Positions 26,661 to 36,044 are shown, counted from the stretch's first letter. The stretch is 64,000 bases of DNA from Actinoalloteichus_B caeruleus (GCF_000718005.1 NZ_JODV01000011.1); one strand, 5' to 3'. Notes: generated by a model not told the origin, from the letters alone. Made by a program: numbers and translations.

Positions 26661-28038
26661 CCGTTCGGGGCCCTCGGTGGGACCGCTGTCCGACGGCAGC
26701 CGGGAGGTGGCGGGCCGGCCTCGCCGCTTGGTGCCGTGGGAGTCCGCGCGCCGGATCGGTGTGAACGGGTGCCGTGGGTGTGGTTCGCCAGCGCGCCGGC
26801 CGGTCCTCGCCGTGCCACGCGGGCGGTGACGGGGTTGACGGGCGGCACGGGGTCCGCGACGAGCGATGGGGTGGTCAGCCGGGCGGCCTCGTTCCCGGCT
26901 CCACCGGAGCACTCCCCCGAGGGGTCTCCTCCGCCTCGGACGGTGCGTGCCCTCGGTTCGAGGCCTGCTCGGGAGCCGCCGGCGCGGTTCCTGGTGGCAT
27001 CGTTCCCGCCGGGGCGGTGCTGTCCTCCGGGCACGCGTCGCGGGTTCGGTCTCGCCGGCACGGGAGGTGCCGCGCGGGGTGCGGAGCGCTGGTGGGGTGA
27101 GATCGGGAACACCGTCCCCACTGGCGCTCCGGTTGGCGGGTGCCCGGCCGTGCGGCTTGGTGTCCGGGCGCTCCAGGCGGGCCGTGGTGCGGGACGGACC
27201 GGTCACCACGCTGGCGGTGACTGGCTCGACGGGGGTGCGCACCGCCGCAGGAGTGCGTGGAGCGCGGCCGTCGGGGTGCTCACCGTGATCGCCGCCCAGT
27301 CACGAGCGACGGCGTCCGCGCCGGGTGCGACCGGCGCCTCGGACGGTCGCGGCCGGGAGACAGGGGCGGCGGGAACGTCGGAGGCTCGGGAGGTGGCGGC
27401 CGGCCTCCGCACCAGCCGGGCGGGCGTCTCGGTGAGTCGTCGGGCACGGTGTCGGCGGTCGAGCTGGCCCGGTCGGCACGCGAACCGGCGCGGCGGCGGT
27501 CGTCCTGGACCCGAGGCGCGACATCGGCGTTGTCGGTGGCGCGTGTTCACGACGGGCGCGAGCGATGGTTCGCGGACCTCGGTGTGCGTTGGGTGGCGGT
27601 GCCGCGTCAGCCCCAGGGACCCGTCCGCCGGTCGTGGGAGCCACCGCCCGTTCCCGCTGCCCCACCGCCCCGGTCATGATCCCGTCCCGCGGCGTCCCCG
27701 TCGCGCGTGGCCCGCCGTCCGCCAGCGCCGCGCGACCCGTCGCGACGTGCCAGCGCCGGGGCCAGGGTGCGGGCGGTGCGGAACACGCCCCGCATGTCCA
27801 GGACGAGGGCGACCGACCCTGCCTCGCGCGGAGCGGGAGCCGTGCCGCCGGGGGAACTCGGACGGTGTGGATGCCGGCGGCCCTCCACCTGGTGGGGCGA
27901 CGGTGATCCGGACTGGTCCTGCGTCGAGCGTTGCTCCGCGGTAGGCCGCCGCGGGCCGTGGCCGGCACGGAGTGGGGTGGAGAGCCGTGGAGCGCGACCA
28001 TGTCGGACGGCGGACGTCCGCTCCGAACGAGCGGTCGA

Positions 28039-28054
28039 TGTTTCACGTGGAACA
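28039..28054. other. parS: parS site 1
   Basis: TGTTTCACGTGGAACA differs at one position from the parS consensus TGTTTCACGTGAAACA. ParB binding is expected. Confidence 0.85.
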
Positions 28055-28668
28055 CGACGACGCGCCCGCCACCCCGGCGGGCCGGTCACGCCCTCCGTGC
28101 CGTCGTCGATGCCGCGTGCTGGCGCGGAGGCGGTCGGTGGGAGGACACGCGTCTGGGCCACGGCTCGCGACCCGTCGTCGGGAGCCGTCCCGCGACCCCC
28201 CGGCGGCAAGGCGTCGGCTGGTCGGGGTCGTGCGGCCGGGGGCGCGGGTCTCGCCGGCCTGACGAGGGGCCCAGCAGCCGTTGCCCGCTCCTGGTGGACG
28301 CCGACGGTTGGCAGGCTGTCTCCCTCCGGTGGCTCGCCGCCCCGCCGTGACCGGGAGGCGTCGAGTCACCGCCGAGGTCGGTCCGGCCGGCCTCCAGGGC
28401 AAGGTGGGGTCGCCCGGCGGGGGCCTCGACCGGGAGGGGTCAGCCGCGTGGGTTGTCGGCCCGGCTGCTGGGTGGACGACGAACTCGTCGCCGACCATCG
28501 GCGGTCCGCCCGGCGTGGGGACGGACGGGCGGGCACGCCTTCCGGATGGTGGCGATGCGGGGGCGGTCCCCCTCGTCTGCCCGGTAGTCCCGGCTCGGCT
28601 GTGCGTCGGGGAGAGCGGGCGGTGGCCGAGCGCGGTGGCGGCCGCCCTCCTGGCCTGCCGTGGGGCGA

Positions 28669-28684
28669 CGTTTCACGTGAAACA
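28669..28684. other. parS: parS site 2
   Basis: CGTTTCACGTGAAACA differs from consensus only at the first base. Confidence 0.9.
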
Positions 28685-29530
28685 TCGGTGGATGTGGAGG
28701 GTTCGGTGGTCCTCGGCTCTCGCGGCGACCAGAGGGGGAGTTCGGTGCCCGGTCGCACGGGCCGAGGTGGATCCACGCCGCCATCCGGATGTCACCTCGC
28801 GCGGTCGTCGTCGGTCGTGCCGGGCAGGTGCCCCTGGGGCAGCGGGCGGGCGCGGGGGAGGAACTCCGGCGAGGAGCGCCCGTCGTCCCGCCCCGGCCGG
28901 CACGCCGTCCGAGTGGAGTGGTCCGGCGAGTGACGCGGCAGGTCGAGGTCGAGGTTGCGGGGTCCGGGCGCTGTCGCCGCGCGACGCCGGATCGGGACAG
29001 GTCCAGGCGGGGCGGGGCGGGTCGGACGGAACGGTGGAAGCGGGTGGGCGCCCGGCCGCGTCGCCGAGTGGGCGGTGGGTTCGGGTCGTGCGGGAGGTCG
29101 GCTCTCGGTACGGGCAGCGGATGCGGTGCCGGCCGGCTTCCAGGGGCCGAGTGGACTGGGGAGGCCGTCATCGTCGGCTGTGCTTCCTCCCGGCGGGGGC
29201 TGAGCCCGTCGTCCTGGCCTCGCTCTCGCCGTGGTGCCCCGGGACCGGCGGTGCTCCGGGCGCCCGCCGATCGGTGGATCGGACCCGCCGGGGCGATCGA
29301 CCGGACGGACCCGGGAGAACGCGGGACGGGCGGCCGCTGTCGACGGTGGCGAGTGTGGTTCCGGGCGTGGAGGAGGGAGGCATCCGGAGGGGATGGCCGG
29401 GAGCGCGGTCCTCGTCGCGCACCGTTCCCCGCAGCCGGGAGCGTGCCCACCGGTGCTCGTCCCGTCCTTCCTTCGAGGTGTGGGTCAGGTATGTGACCCG
29501 TTGGTCGTTCCCGGGAGATCGAGTTGCCGG

Positions 29531-29536
29531 TAGCGT
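29531..29536 (+). promoter_or_regulatory. -10 element for a leaderless ASCH transcript
   Basis: TAGCGT ends seven bases before the ATG at 29544, so transcription would begin at or next to the start codon. No ribosome site is present, in agreement. Confidence 0.45.
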
Positions 29537-29543
29537 GCTGACC

Positions 29544-29987
29544 ATGCCGCCTTCGGGTCTTCCGATCGCCGAGTTCGCCTTTCCCGGACCGCTGCGCGAT
29601 CGGCTGGTCGTCGCGGTGCTCTCGGGCACCAAGACGGCCACGTCCGCGCTGCTCGTGGAGTACGGGAGCGAGGGTGTGCCGCTTCCCGAGGTGGGTGCCC
29701 GGTCCGTCGTGGTCGACTCGGCCGAACGCCCCGTCGCGGTCATCGAGACCACCGACGTCCGGGTGTCCCGATTGGACGAGGTCGATCTCGCCCACGCCCG
29801 CGCCGAGGGCGAGGGTTATGACTCGGTGGTGGCCTGGCGTGCCGGGCACGAGGAGTTCTGGTGCGGAGCGGACTTCCGCGCCGCCATCGGGGACCCGAGC
29901 TTCACGCCCTCCGACGGGACGCCCGTCGTCCTCGAGTGCTTCCGGGTCGTTGAGGTGTCCTCCGTCGCGGTCGAGACGTCACGGTGA
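29544..29987 (+). CDS. ASCH domain protein
   Basis: The 147-residue product matches the ASCH family: LSGTKTATSALLVEY near residue 27 (the GxKxxT RNA-contact motif), PVAVIETTDVRVSRLDEVDLAHA, and a C-terminal EFWCGADFRA. ASCH domains have a PUA-like fold and are proposed to bind RNA; some cleave acetylated cytidine. The start ATG is apparently leaderless. It stands alone between two parS groups, and its stop codon lies inside a repeated 16-bp palindromic element. Confidence 0.88.
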   Translation: MPPSGLPIAEFAFPGPLRDRLVVAVLSGTKTATSALLVEYGSEGVPLPEVGARSVVVDSAERPVAVIETTDVRVSRLDEVDLAHARAEGEGYDSVVAWRAGHEEFWCGADFRAAIGDPSFTPSDGTPVVLECFRVVEVSSVAVETSR

Positions 29988-29992
29988 CGAAA
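29977..29992. repeat. 16-bp repeat with internal palindrome, copy 1
   Basis: CGTCACGGTGACGAAA overlaps the ASCH stop codon. Its first 13 bases form a palindrome around a central G. An identical copy stands at 33000-33015, after parB. Confidence 0.7.
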
Positions 29993-30178
29993 CCGGGGAC
30001 GACGGTTGGCCCGGGAGGTGCGAGGTGTGCCGCCGAACGGTGGTGCGGACGAGGTCGGGAGACGTCGATGGGAGGTGGCGGGGCGGGCGTTCCCACCGCC
30101 ACTCGTGGTTCCCGGTGGCGCGGTGGTGGCGAGGCCACCTCCGATGAGGACGTCCTGATCGGTACCCGGCCGGGGCCA

Positions 30179-30194
30179 TGTTTCACGTGAAACA
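30179..30194. other. parS: parS site 3 (perfect)
   Basis: TGTTTCACGTGAAACA matches the consensus exactly, 64 bases before rsmG. Confidence 0.97.
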
Positions 30195-30229
30195 TGGCGG
30201 ACGGCGCCGTAGATTGAGCAAGCAGTCGA

Positions 30230-30245
30230 TGTTTCACGTGAAACC
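30230..30245. other. parS: parS site 4
   Basis: TGTTTCACGTGAAACC has one mismatch. It ends just before the rsmG ribosome site, so bound ParB could repress rsmG-parAB. Confidence 0.93.
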
Positions 30246-30257
30246 GGAAAGTGTGTG

Positions 30258-31010
30258 ATGACAGAACGGCAGCCACCCCCGGCGGGCGAAGTCGGACGTG
30301 GCGCGGATGACGTGGTGTTGCCCCCCGCTTCGGAGGAGGAGCCGCCCGCCGCCGCTGACCTCTTCGGCGACCACCTCCCCCGCGCCCGCCGGTTGGTCGA
30401 CCTCCTCGTCGAACACGGAGAACGACGTGGCCTGGTCGGCCCGAGGGAGTTGGGACGGCTCTGGAGCAGGCACGTGCTGAACTCGGCCGCCGTCCAGGAG
30501 CTCGTGCCCGTGGGGAGTCGCCTGATCGACGTCGGTTCCGGTGCTGGGCTCCCCGGCCTCCCGCTCGCGATCGCTCGCCCCGACATCAGGATGACGCTGC
30601 TCGAGCCGATGGCTCGACGGGTGGCCTGGCTGGAGGAGGCGGTGGAGGTCCTGGGGTTGGACGTGGCGGTGGTGCGAGGACGAGCGGAGGAACGCCAGGT
30701 GCGCTCCGAGCTCGGAGGAGCCGATGTGGTCACCGCCCGTGCGGTCGCTCCGCTCGCCAAACTCGGCACCTGGTGCCTGCCGCTGTTGCGCCCCGGTGGG
30801 CAGCTGCTCGCTCTCAAGGGCGCGTCGGCGGAGGAGGAGGTCGAACGCGACGCCGCCGCACTGTCCAGGGCTGGGGGCTCCCGGGCCCACGTGGTGCGGT
30901 GCGGAGCGGAGTCGCTGGCGGAACCGACGACCGTCGTGGTCGTGGAACGCGGGCAGGCCGCGCCTCCGTCGCGGCGTGCTCCGGCACGCGGTCGCCGGAC
31001 CGGCAGGTGA
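30258..31010 (+). CDS. rsmG: 16S rRNA (guanine-527-N7)-methyltransferase
   Basis: The 250-residue enzyme methylates G527 of 16S rRNA using SAM; its loss gives low-level streptomycin resistance in other bacteria. The SAM motif LIDVGSGAGLPGLPLAIARP and VTARAVAPLAKL are diagnostic. A GTG at 30255 directly precedes ATG 30258; GGAAAG fits the ATG. It is the first gene of rsmG-parA-parB, as in most Actinobacteria, and two parS sites lie immediately upstream. Confidence 0.97.
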   Translation: MTERQPPPAGEVGRGADDVVLPPASEEEPPAAADLFGDHLPRARRLVDLLVEHGERRGLVGPRELGRLWSRHVLNSAAVQELVPVGSRLIDVGSGAGLPGLPLAIARPDIRMTLLEPMARRVAWLEEAVEVLGLDVAVVRGRAEERQVRSELGGADVVTARAVAPLAKLGTWCLPLLRPGGQLLALKGASAEEEVERDAAALSRAGGSRAHVVRCGAESLAEPTTVVVVERGQAAPPSRRAPARGRRTGR

Positions 31011-31034
31011 CGCGCGCGGATCGGGAACAAGCGA

Positions 31035-31050
31035 TGTTTCACGTGAAACC
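31035..31050. other. parS: parS site 5
   Basis: TGTTTCACGTGAAACC has one mismatch and lies between rsmG and parA, touching the parA start region. ParB bound here may autoregulate parAB. Confidence 0.93.
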
Positions 31051-31068
31051 GTGGAGGTGGGCAGGTCT

Positions 31069-31968
31069 GTGAGTTACGAGAAAGGGCAGTTGGACGTGGA
31101 GTGGACGCCGATCGAGCAGGAGGCCGCGCGGGCCACGAAGGTGCTGCACCCCACCGAGACGCTGCCGGTTCCGGCGCAGCGTCGGGTCGTCGCGGTGGCC
31201 AACCAGAAGGGCGGGGTGGGCAAGACCACCAGTACCGTGAACATCGCCGCGGCGCTCGCGCTGCGGGGTCTGAAGGTCCTGGTGATCGATCTCGACCCCC
31301 AGGGGAACGCGAGCACCGCGTTGGGGGTGGACCACCACTCGAACACCCCCTCGGTCTACGAGGTGCTGCTCGGTGAGATCAGCATCGCCGACGCCGCCGC
31401 CGTCAGCACCCAGTCGGACAACCTGGTGTGCATCCCCGCGACCATCGACCTGGCCGGCTCCGAGATCGAACTGGTGTCGATGGCGGCCAGGGAGACGCGG
31501 CTCAAGGAGGCGTTGTCCACCGAGGCGCTCGACCACCTCCAGGCCGACTACGTCTTCATCGACTGCCCACCGTCGCTGGGGCTGCTCACGGTGAACGCGC
31601 TCGTCGCGGCGCAGGAGGTGCTGATCCCGATCCAGTGCGAGTACTACGCGCTGGAAGGGCTTGGGCAGCTCCTGAACAACATCGAGCTGGTGAAGGCGCA
31701 CCTGAACCCGTCGCTTCGCGTCTCCACGATCCTGCTCACGATGTACGACGGTCGCACCAAGCTCGCCGATCAGGTGACGAGCGAGGTCCGTGGCCACTTC
31801 GGTGACCTGGTGTTGCGTACCGTCATCCCGCGAAGCGTGAAGGTGTCGGAGGCACCTGGCTACGGGCAGACGGTGCTGGCCTACGACCCGGGTTCACGGG
31901 GAGCGATGAGTTACCTGGACGCCGCGCGGGAGATGGCGGTCCGGGGTGCGAACGGGGAGACAGGATGA
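31069..31968 (+). CDS. parA: Chromosome partitioning ATPase ParA
   Basis: The 299-residue protein is a deviant Walker ATPase that moves ParB-parS complexes. Seen are ANQKGGVGKTTST with the signature lysine, IDLDPQGNAST and FIDCPPSLGLLTVNAL. GTG codons at 31051, 31057 and 31069 are all in frame; 31069 gives the start SYEKGQLDVEW and is chosen with moderate certainty. The stop overlaps the parB start as ATGA. Confidence 0.97.
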   Translation: MSYEKGQLDVEWTPIEQEAARATKVLHPTETLPVPAQRRVVAVANQKGGVGKTTSTVNIAAALALRGLKVLVIDLDPQGNASTALGVDHHSNTPSVYEVLLGEISIADAAAVSTQSDNLVCIPATIDLAGSEIELVSMAARETRLKEALSTEALDHLQADYVFIDCPPSLGLLTVNALVAAQEVLIPIQCEYYALEGLGQLLNNIELVKAHLNPSLRVSTILLTMYDGRTKLADQVTSEVRGHFGDLVLRTVIPRSVKVSEAPGYGQTVLAYDPGSRGAMSYLDAAREMAVRGANGETG

Positions 31969-32966
31969 AGGACCGGAAGGGCGGGCTCGGACGGGGCCTA
32001 GCCGCGTTGATCCCGAGTGGCCCGGCGGTGGTGGAGCAGACCGCGTCGGTCGCGGCGCCGGCCGCGCCCCGAGCCGGGGCGGTCGGAACGGTGCCCGCCG
32101 CACCACCCCGGTGGTCCGCCGGCGAGGATCCGGGCGGGGCGGAGCCCGAGGTGGCCGGGGCGATCTACCGTGAGGTCCCCATCGGCGACATCCGGCCGAA
32201 CCCGAAGCAGCCGAGGCAGGTCTTCGACGAGGAGGCGTTGTCCGAGCTGGAGCACTCGATCCGCGAGTTCGGGCTGATGCAGCCCATCGTGTTGCGTGAG
32301 CTGGGCCGCGGCGAGTACGAGCTCGTGATGGGTGAGCGTCGCTGGCGGGCCTCGCAGCGCGCCGGGCTGGAGACCATCCCGGCGATCGTGCGGCGGACGG
32401 CGGATGACGCCATGCTGCGGGACGCGCTGCTGGAGAACATCCACCGGGTGCAGCTCAACCCGCTGGAGGAGGCGGCCGCGTACCAGCAGCTGCTGGAGGA
32501 GTTCGGCGTCACGCACGAGGAGCTGGCCTCCCGGCTCGGGCGCAGTCGGCCGGTGATCACCAACACGATCCGGCTGCTCCGGCTGCCGCTTCCGGTGCAG
32601 CGCCGGGTGGCGGCGAACGTGCTGTCCGCCGGGCACGCGCGGGCGCTCCTCTCGCTGGAGGACCCGGGAGGTCAGGAGGAGCTCGCGAGTCGGATCGTCG
32701 CCGAGGGGTTGTCCGTTCGGGCGACGGAGGAGGCGGCGACGCTCGCGCGTCGTGCCACTCCCCCGAAGCCGAAGCCAGCCGCTCCACGCCCCGAACCCTC
32801 GCTCGGCCTGGAGGCCGTGGCGGACCGGTTGGCCGACGTGTTCGACACCCGCGTGAAGGTGGACATGGGACGTCGCAAGGGGCGCATCGTCGTGGAGTTC
32901 GGCTCGGTGGACGATCTGGAGCGCATCGTGCGGATGATCACGGCAAACGGGACGAATGGGACCTGA
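31965..32966 (+). CDS. parB: Chromosome partitioning protein ParB
   Basis: The 333-residue CTPase clamp binds parS and spreads. The ParA-contact head MKDRKGGLGRGLAALIP, the CTP motifs IRPNPKQPRQVF and GERRWRAS, LENIHRVQLNPLEEA, and the helix-turn-helix VTHEELASRLGRSRPVITNTIRLL are complete. The C-terminal dimer domain is present. Five parS targets lie within 4 kb upstream. Confidence 0.98.
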   Translation: MKDRKGGLGRGLAALIPSGPAVVEQTASVAAPAAPRAGAVGTVPAAPPRWSAGEDPGGAEPEVAGAIYREVPIGDIRPNPKQPRQVFDEEALSELEHSIREFGLMQPIVLRELGRGEYELVMGERRWRASQRAGLETIPAIVRRTADDAMLRDALLENIHRVQLNPLEEAAAYQQLLEEFGVTHEELASRLGRSRPVITNTIRLLRLPLPVQRRVAANVLSAGHARALLSLEDPGGQEELASRIVAEGLSVRATEEAATLARRATPPKPKPAAPRPEPSLGLEAVADRLADVFDTRVKVDMGRRKGRIVVEFGSVDDLERIVRMITANGTNGT

Positions 32967-32999
32967 TCGACCTGCGAGGGGAACCATGCCACCGTGTTC

Positions 33000-33015
33000 C
33001 GTCACGGTGACGAAA
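33000..33015. repeat. 16-bp repeat with internal palindrome, copy 2
   Basis: The same CGTCACGGTGACGAAA as at 29977, here 33 bases after the parB stop and just before the terminator. Confidence 0.7.
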
Positions 33016-33016
33016 A

Positions 33017-33043
33017 GGCGGAGGTCGGTGAACGGCCTCCGCC
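33017..33043 (+). terminator. Terminator after parB
   Basis: GGCGGAGG at 33017-33024 pairs with CCTCCGCC at 33036-33043 and the stem extends inward by three pairs. It ends the rsmG-parAB unit. Confidence 0.7.
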
Positions 33044-33169
33044 GTCCTCGTCCCACCGGTGTGCCGCCTCCCGAGGAGAGGACCGGCGACCCAGCCCGGT
33101 GGCTCGGGGGCTCGAAGGATCTCGGCCAGCCGATGCCCGGTCTCGGTGCGGCCGGACGGGAACGAACAC

Positions 33170-33199
33170 GGCCGCCACTCCCCCAGCCGAGTGGCGGCC
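33170..33199. terminator. Bidirectional hairpin between parB and ddl
   Basis: GGCCGCCACTC at 33170-33180 pairs perfectly with GAGTGGCGGCC at 33189-33199. It lies between convergent genes and may stop transcription from either side. The remaining 33200-33452 shows no gene. Confidence 0.65.
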
Positions 33200-33452
33200 T
33201 CCGCTTCCGTCCCGACTCACCCGAACGGCCGTGGGTGGTGCCCGGCCGTTCGCCCGGAGGCACGCCGGTCAGGCCCCGAAGCCGGGGACGACGATCGCGG
33301 GCGAACCACGACGGCGGGGCGGCGGGGCACGGCCACCGAGGACACGGCGGCCAGGAGGCCGGGCCGGCTGGCGGAGGGCGCCGTCTCGCGACCAGGATGA
33401 GGTCAGCGTCGTTCCGGCTTCGACGGCTCCTGCGGTCGGTCGGGCTCGGGGT

Positions 33453-34412
33453 TCAGAGCACGCGGCCGCCTCTGGCCACGGCGCGCTCCACGAGGCCGGC
33501 GAACACCTCACCGAGCGAGCGGCCCGCCGCGTCGGCCGACATCGGGAGCAGGGAGGTCTCGGTCAGTCCTGGTGAGACGTTGACCTCGAGGAAGTGCACG
33601 TCCCCGTCCGCCGTCACCACCGCGTCGGTCCGCGAGACGTCCCGGAGCCCGAGCAGCTGGTGGGCGGCCACCGCCAGGTCCGCCACCTTCCGCGCCTGAC
33701 CTGGCTCGAGTCGGGCCGGGGTGTGGAACTCGGTCAGCCCCGCCGTGTACCGGGACGCGTAGTCGTAGAAACCGCTCGCCGGTTCGATCTCCACGGCGGG
33801 CAGCGCGGTTGGTCCCTCCGGGCCCTCGATGACGCTGACGGCGACCTCGACGCCCTCGACGTAGCGTTCGATCAGCACGCTGTCGGAGTACGACAGCACC
33901 CCGACCATGGCCGCGGGCAGTTCCTCGGCCTCGGTGACCAGCCTGGCCCCGAGCGCGGATCCGCCCTGGTCGGGCTTCAGCACCAGCGGGAGGCCGAAGC
34001 GGGTGACGACCGCGTCCAGCACCGCCCGCGCACCCAGCGTGCGGAAGGTGCTGTGGGGCAACGACACCCAGTCCGGGGTGGAGTGCCCCGCCCGGAGCAT
34101 CTCCGTCTTGGCCGTGGGCTTGTCCCAGGCGCGGCGGCACCAGCGGGAGTCGGTGCCCACGAAGGGCACGCCGGCCAGTTCCAGCACGGACTGGAAGGCC
34201 CCGTTCTCACCCTCCCCACCGTGGAGGGCCAACACCACCGCGTCGGGGCGGTGCCGGCGGAGACGACCGAGGAGTTCGCCGTCGGCGTCCCACTCCTCCA
34301 CGGTCAACCCCACCGTCCGCAGCGCGGCGGACAGCCGACGTCCGGAACGAAGCGAGACGTCCCGCTCGTGGGACAGGCCTCCGGACAGCACGGCGACCCA
34401 GCGATCTGACAC
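33453..34412 (-). CDS. D-alanine--D-alanine ligase family protein
   Basis: The 319-residue ATP-grasp enzyme should make D-Ala-D-Ala for peptidoglycan. Seen are LSGGLSHERDVSLRSG, HGGEGENGAFQ, GLPLVLKPDQGGSALG, the omega-loop YASRYTAG and the metal motif FLEVNVSPGL. In place of the usual Lys-Tyr of the omega loop it has Arg-Tyr; the Tyr favours D-Ala over D-lactate. GTG 34412 has GAGGAG upstream. A main ddl gene may exist elsewhere, so a second copy or related ligase is possible; no symbol is given. Confidence 0.88.
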   Translation of the reverse strand: MSDRWVAVLSGGLSHERDVSLRSGRRLSAALRTVGLTVEEWDADGELLGRLRRHRPDAVVLALHGGEGENGAFQSVLELAGVPFVGTDSRWCRRAWDKPTAKTEMLRAGHSTPDWVSLPHSTFRTLGARAVLDAVVTRFGLPLVLKPDQGGSALGARLVTEAEELPAAMVGVLSYSDSVLIERYVEGVEVAVSVIEGPEGPTALPAVEIEPASGFYDYASRYTAGLTEFHTPARLEPGQARKVADLAVAAHQLLGLRDVSRTDAVVTADGDVHFLEVNVSPGLTETSLLPMSADAAGRSLGEVFAGLVERAVARGGRVL

Positions 34413-34475
34413 GCCAGCAACTCCTCGTCTCAGGCGGAACGTCGACTGACCGCACACCTTAGTTCGACGCCTCCG

Positions 34476-34509
34476 GTGTCCCCGCGCGGGCGGTACCGGC
34501 CGGGGACAC
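34476..34509 (-). terminator. Hairpin after the aminotransferase gene
   Basis: GTGTCCCCG at 34476-34484 pairs with CGGGGACAC at 34501-34509, in the 288-base gap between the aminotransferase and ddl. The gap shows no gene. Confidence 0.6.
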
Positions 34510-34700
34510 GCCCGGTGCCCTCCTGGTCGTGTCCGGGGGAGGGGCGGGTACGGGTGCTGGGCCGGTACCCGCGTCAGGCGCCTGAGCGGCGCGTGCCGAG
34601 CACGGCCCGGGCCAGGTTCGGCCAGCCACCCGTCGGCCGCCTCCGGGGACCCGCCGCCGAACGGTCCCTGAGCCCGGCCTCGGGGGCGGGTGACCGTCCG

Positions 34701-36044
34701 TCAGGCGGTGTCCGGGGAGGGCGCCTGGGGCCCTCCGAGCGCGGGCGGGCGGACGGTCCCGAAGGTGTTCAGCAGTTCGAGTTCGTCCTGGAGCACGCCG
34801 CCGAGCCGTCGCACCCCTTCCCGGATCCGGTCCGGGGTGGGGTAGCAGAAGGACAACCGCATCTGGCGGCTGCCGAAGCCGTTGGCGTGGAAGGCGGTGC
34901 CCGAGACGTAGGCCACCCGCTTGGTGATCGCCCTGGGCAGCATCGCCTTGGTGTCCACCCCCTCCGGGGCGGTCAGCCACACGTAGAAGCCGCCGTCCGG
35001 CCGGGTCCACTGGCAGCCGGCGGGCATGTGCTGCTCCAGGGCGCCCAGCATCGCGTCCCGCCGTTCGCGGTACACCTCCCGGTAGGACTTGATCTGGCCC
35101 TTCCAGTCGTGCGTGGAGAGGTAGCGGGACACCAGGAGCTGGTTGAAGGTGGGCGGGCAGAGCGTGGCTGACTCGGAGGCGAGCACCAGCTTCTCGCGGA
35201 CGGCGTGGGGGGCGAGCGCCCAGCCGACGCGCAGGCCGGAGGCGAAGATCTTGGAGAACGATCCGAGGTAGATGACGTTGTCGGGGTCGTCGGCGCGCAG
35301 CGCCGGGTAGATCTGGTTGTCGAAGCCCAACAGGCCGTAGGGGTTGTCCTCGATGACGAGCACACCGTGGCGGGCGCAGATCTCCAACACCTCGGCGCGT
35401 CGTCGCACCGCGAGGGTCACGCCGGCCGGGTTGTGGAAGTTGGGGATCGTGTACAGGAACTTGACCCGCTTGCCAGCCCGCTCCGCCGCCTCCAACGCCT
35501 GGCGCAGGTCATCCGGGACCAGCCCCTCGTCGTCCATCGAGACGTGGACCACCTCGGCCTGGTAGGCGGCGAAGCTGCCCAACGCTCCGACGTAGGAGGG
35601 GGCCTCCGCGATGATCACGTCACCGGGGTCGCAGAAGATCCGGGCGACGGTGTCCAACGCCATCTGGGAGCCGACCGTCACGACCACGTCGTCGGGGTGC
35701 GCCGAGATGCCCTCCAGCGCCATCACCTCGACGATCTGTTCCCGGAGCTCCGGAACGCCGTGGGCGGAACCGTACTGGAGGGCGGTCTGCCCCTCGGTCG
35801 CGACCAGCCGCGCCACCTCGGCCGCCAGCGACTCCAACGGGAGCGCCGCCAGGTTCGGCATCCCGCCGGCCAACGACACCACCTCGGGCCGGCTCGCGAC
35901 GGAGAACAGCGCGCGGATCTCGGATGCGGTCATGCCGGCGGTCCGCTCCGCGTAGCGGTCCAGGTGCGGGTCGAGGCTGCGCTGCCCGCGCGGCCCCTGC
36001 GGCTGGCCCCCGCGTAGCACGGGTGGCAGTTCCGGGCTCTCCAT
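34701..36044 (-). CDS. PLP-dependent aminotransferase, class I/II (MocR-type fold, no HTH)
   Basis: The 447-residue enzyme belongs to the 2-aminoadipate/aromatic aminotransferase group. Seen are SLAGGMPNLAALP, LQYGSAHGVPELREQI, NPAGVTL, EDNPYGLLGF and the PLP lysine in GSFSKIFASGLRVGW. The ATG at 36044 has GGAGGCGGC directly upstream; longer readings lack support. No winged-helix head is present. The substrate cannot be told. It lies upstream of ddl on the same strand. Confidence 0.92.
   Translation of the reverse strand: MESPELPPVLRGGQPQGPRGQRSLDPHLDRYAERTAGMTASEIRALFSVASRPEVVSLAGGMPNLAALPLESLAAEVARLVATEGQTALQYGSAHGVPELREQIVEVMALEGISAHPDDVVVTVGSQMALDTVARIFCDPGDVIIAEAPSYVGALGSFAAYQAEVVHVSMDDEGLVPDDLRQALEAAERAGKRVKFLYTIPNFHNPAGVTLAVRRRAEVLEICARHGVLVIEDNPYGLLGFDNQIYPALRADDPDNVIYLGSFSKIFASGLRVGWALAPHAVREKLVLASESATLCPPTFNQLLVSRYLSTHDWKGQIKSYREVYRERRDAMLGALEQHMPAGCQWTRPDGGFYVWLTAPEGVDTKAMLPRAITKRVAYVSGTAFHANGFGSRQMRLSFCYPTPDRIREGVRRLGGVLQDELELLNTFGTVRPPALGGPQAPSPDTA

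Larger units (their letters stand above)
26661..29543. other. 2.9-kb region without recognisable genes, holding two parS sites
   Basis: Many long open frames exist but none has a ribosome site, conserved motif or sensible composition; most are Arg/Pro/Gly-rich shadow frames. In related genomes rsmG follows jag closely, so this is extra DNA. It contains near-consensus parS sites at 28039-28054 and 28669-28684. It may be a centromere spacer or decayed genes. Confidence 0.55.

Noticed and set aside
26538..27944. 468-codon plus frame after jag
   Set aside because: It starts inside jag in another frame, crosses its terminator and is low-complexity.
27607..28209. Minus-strand segment resembling a short-chain dehydrogenase fragment (LDMRGVFRTARTLAPAL)
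   Set aside because: The likeness is about 15 residues long and nothing before or after it, in any frame, continues the family.
28440..29849. 469-codon minus frame opposite the ASCH gene
   Set aside because: It runs through parS and the ASCH gene and has shadow-frame composition.
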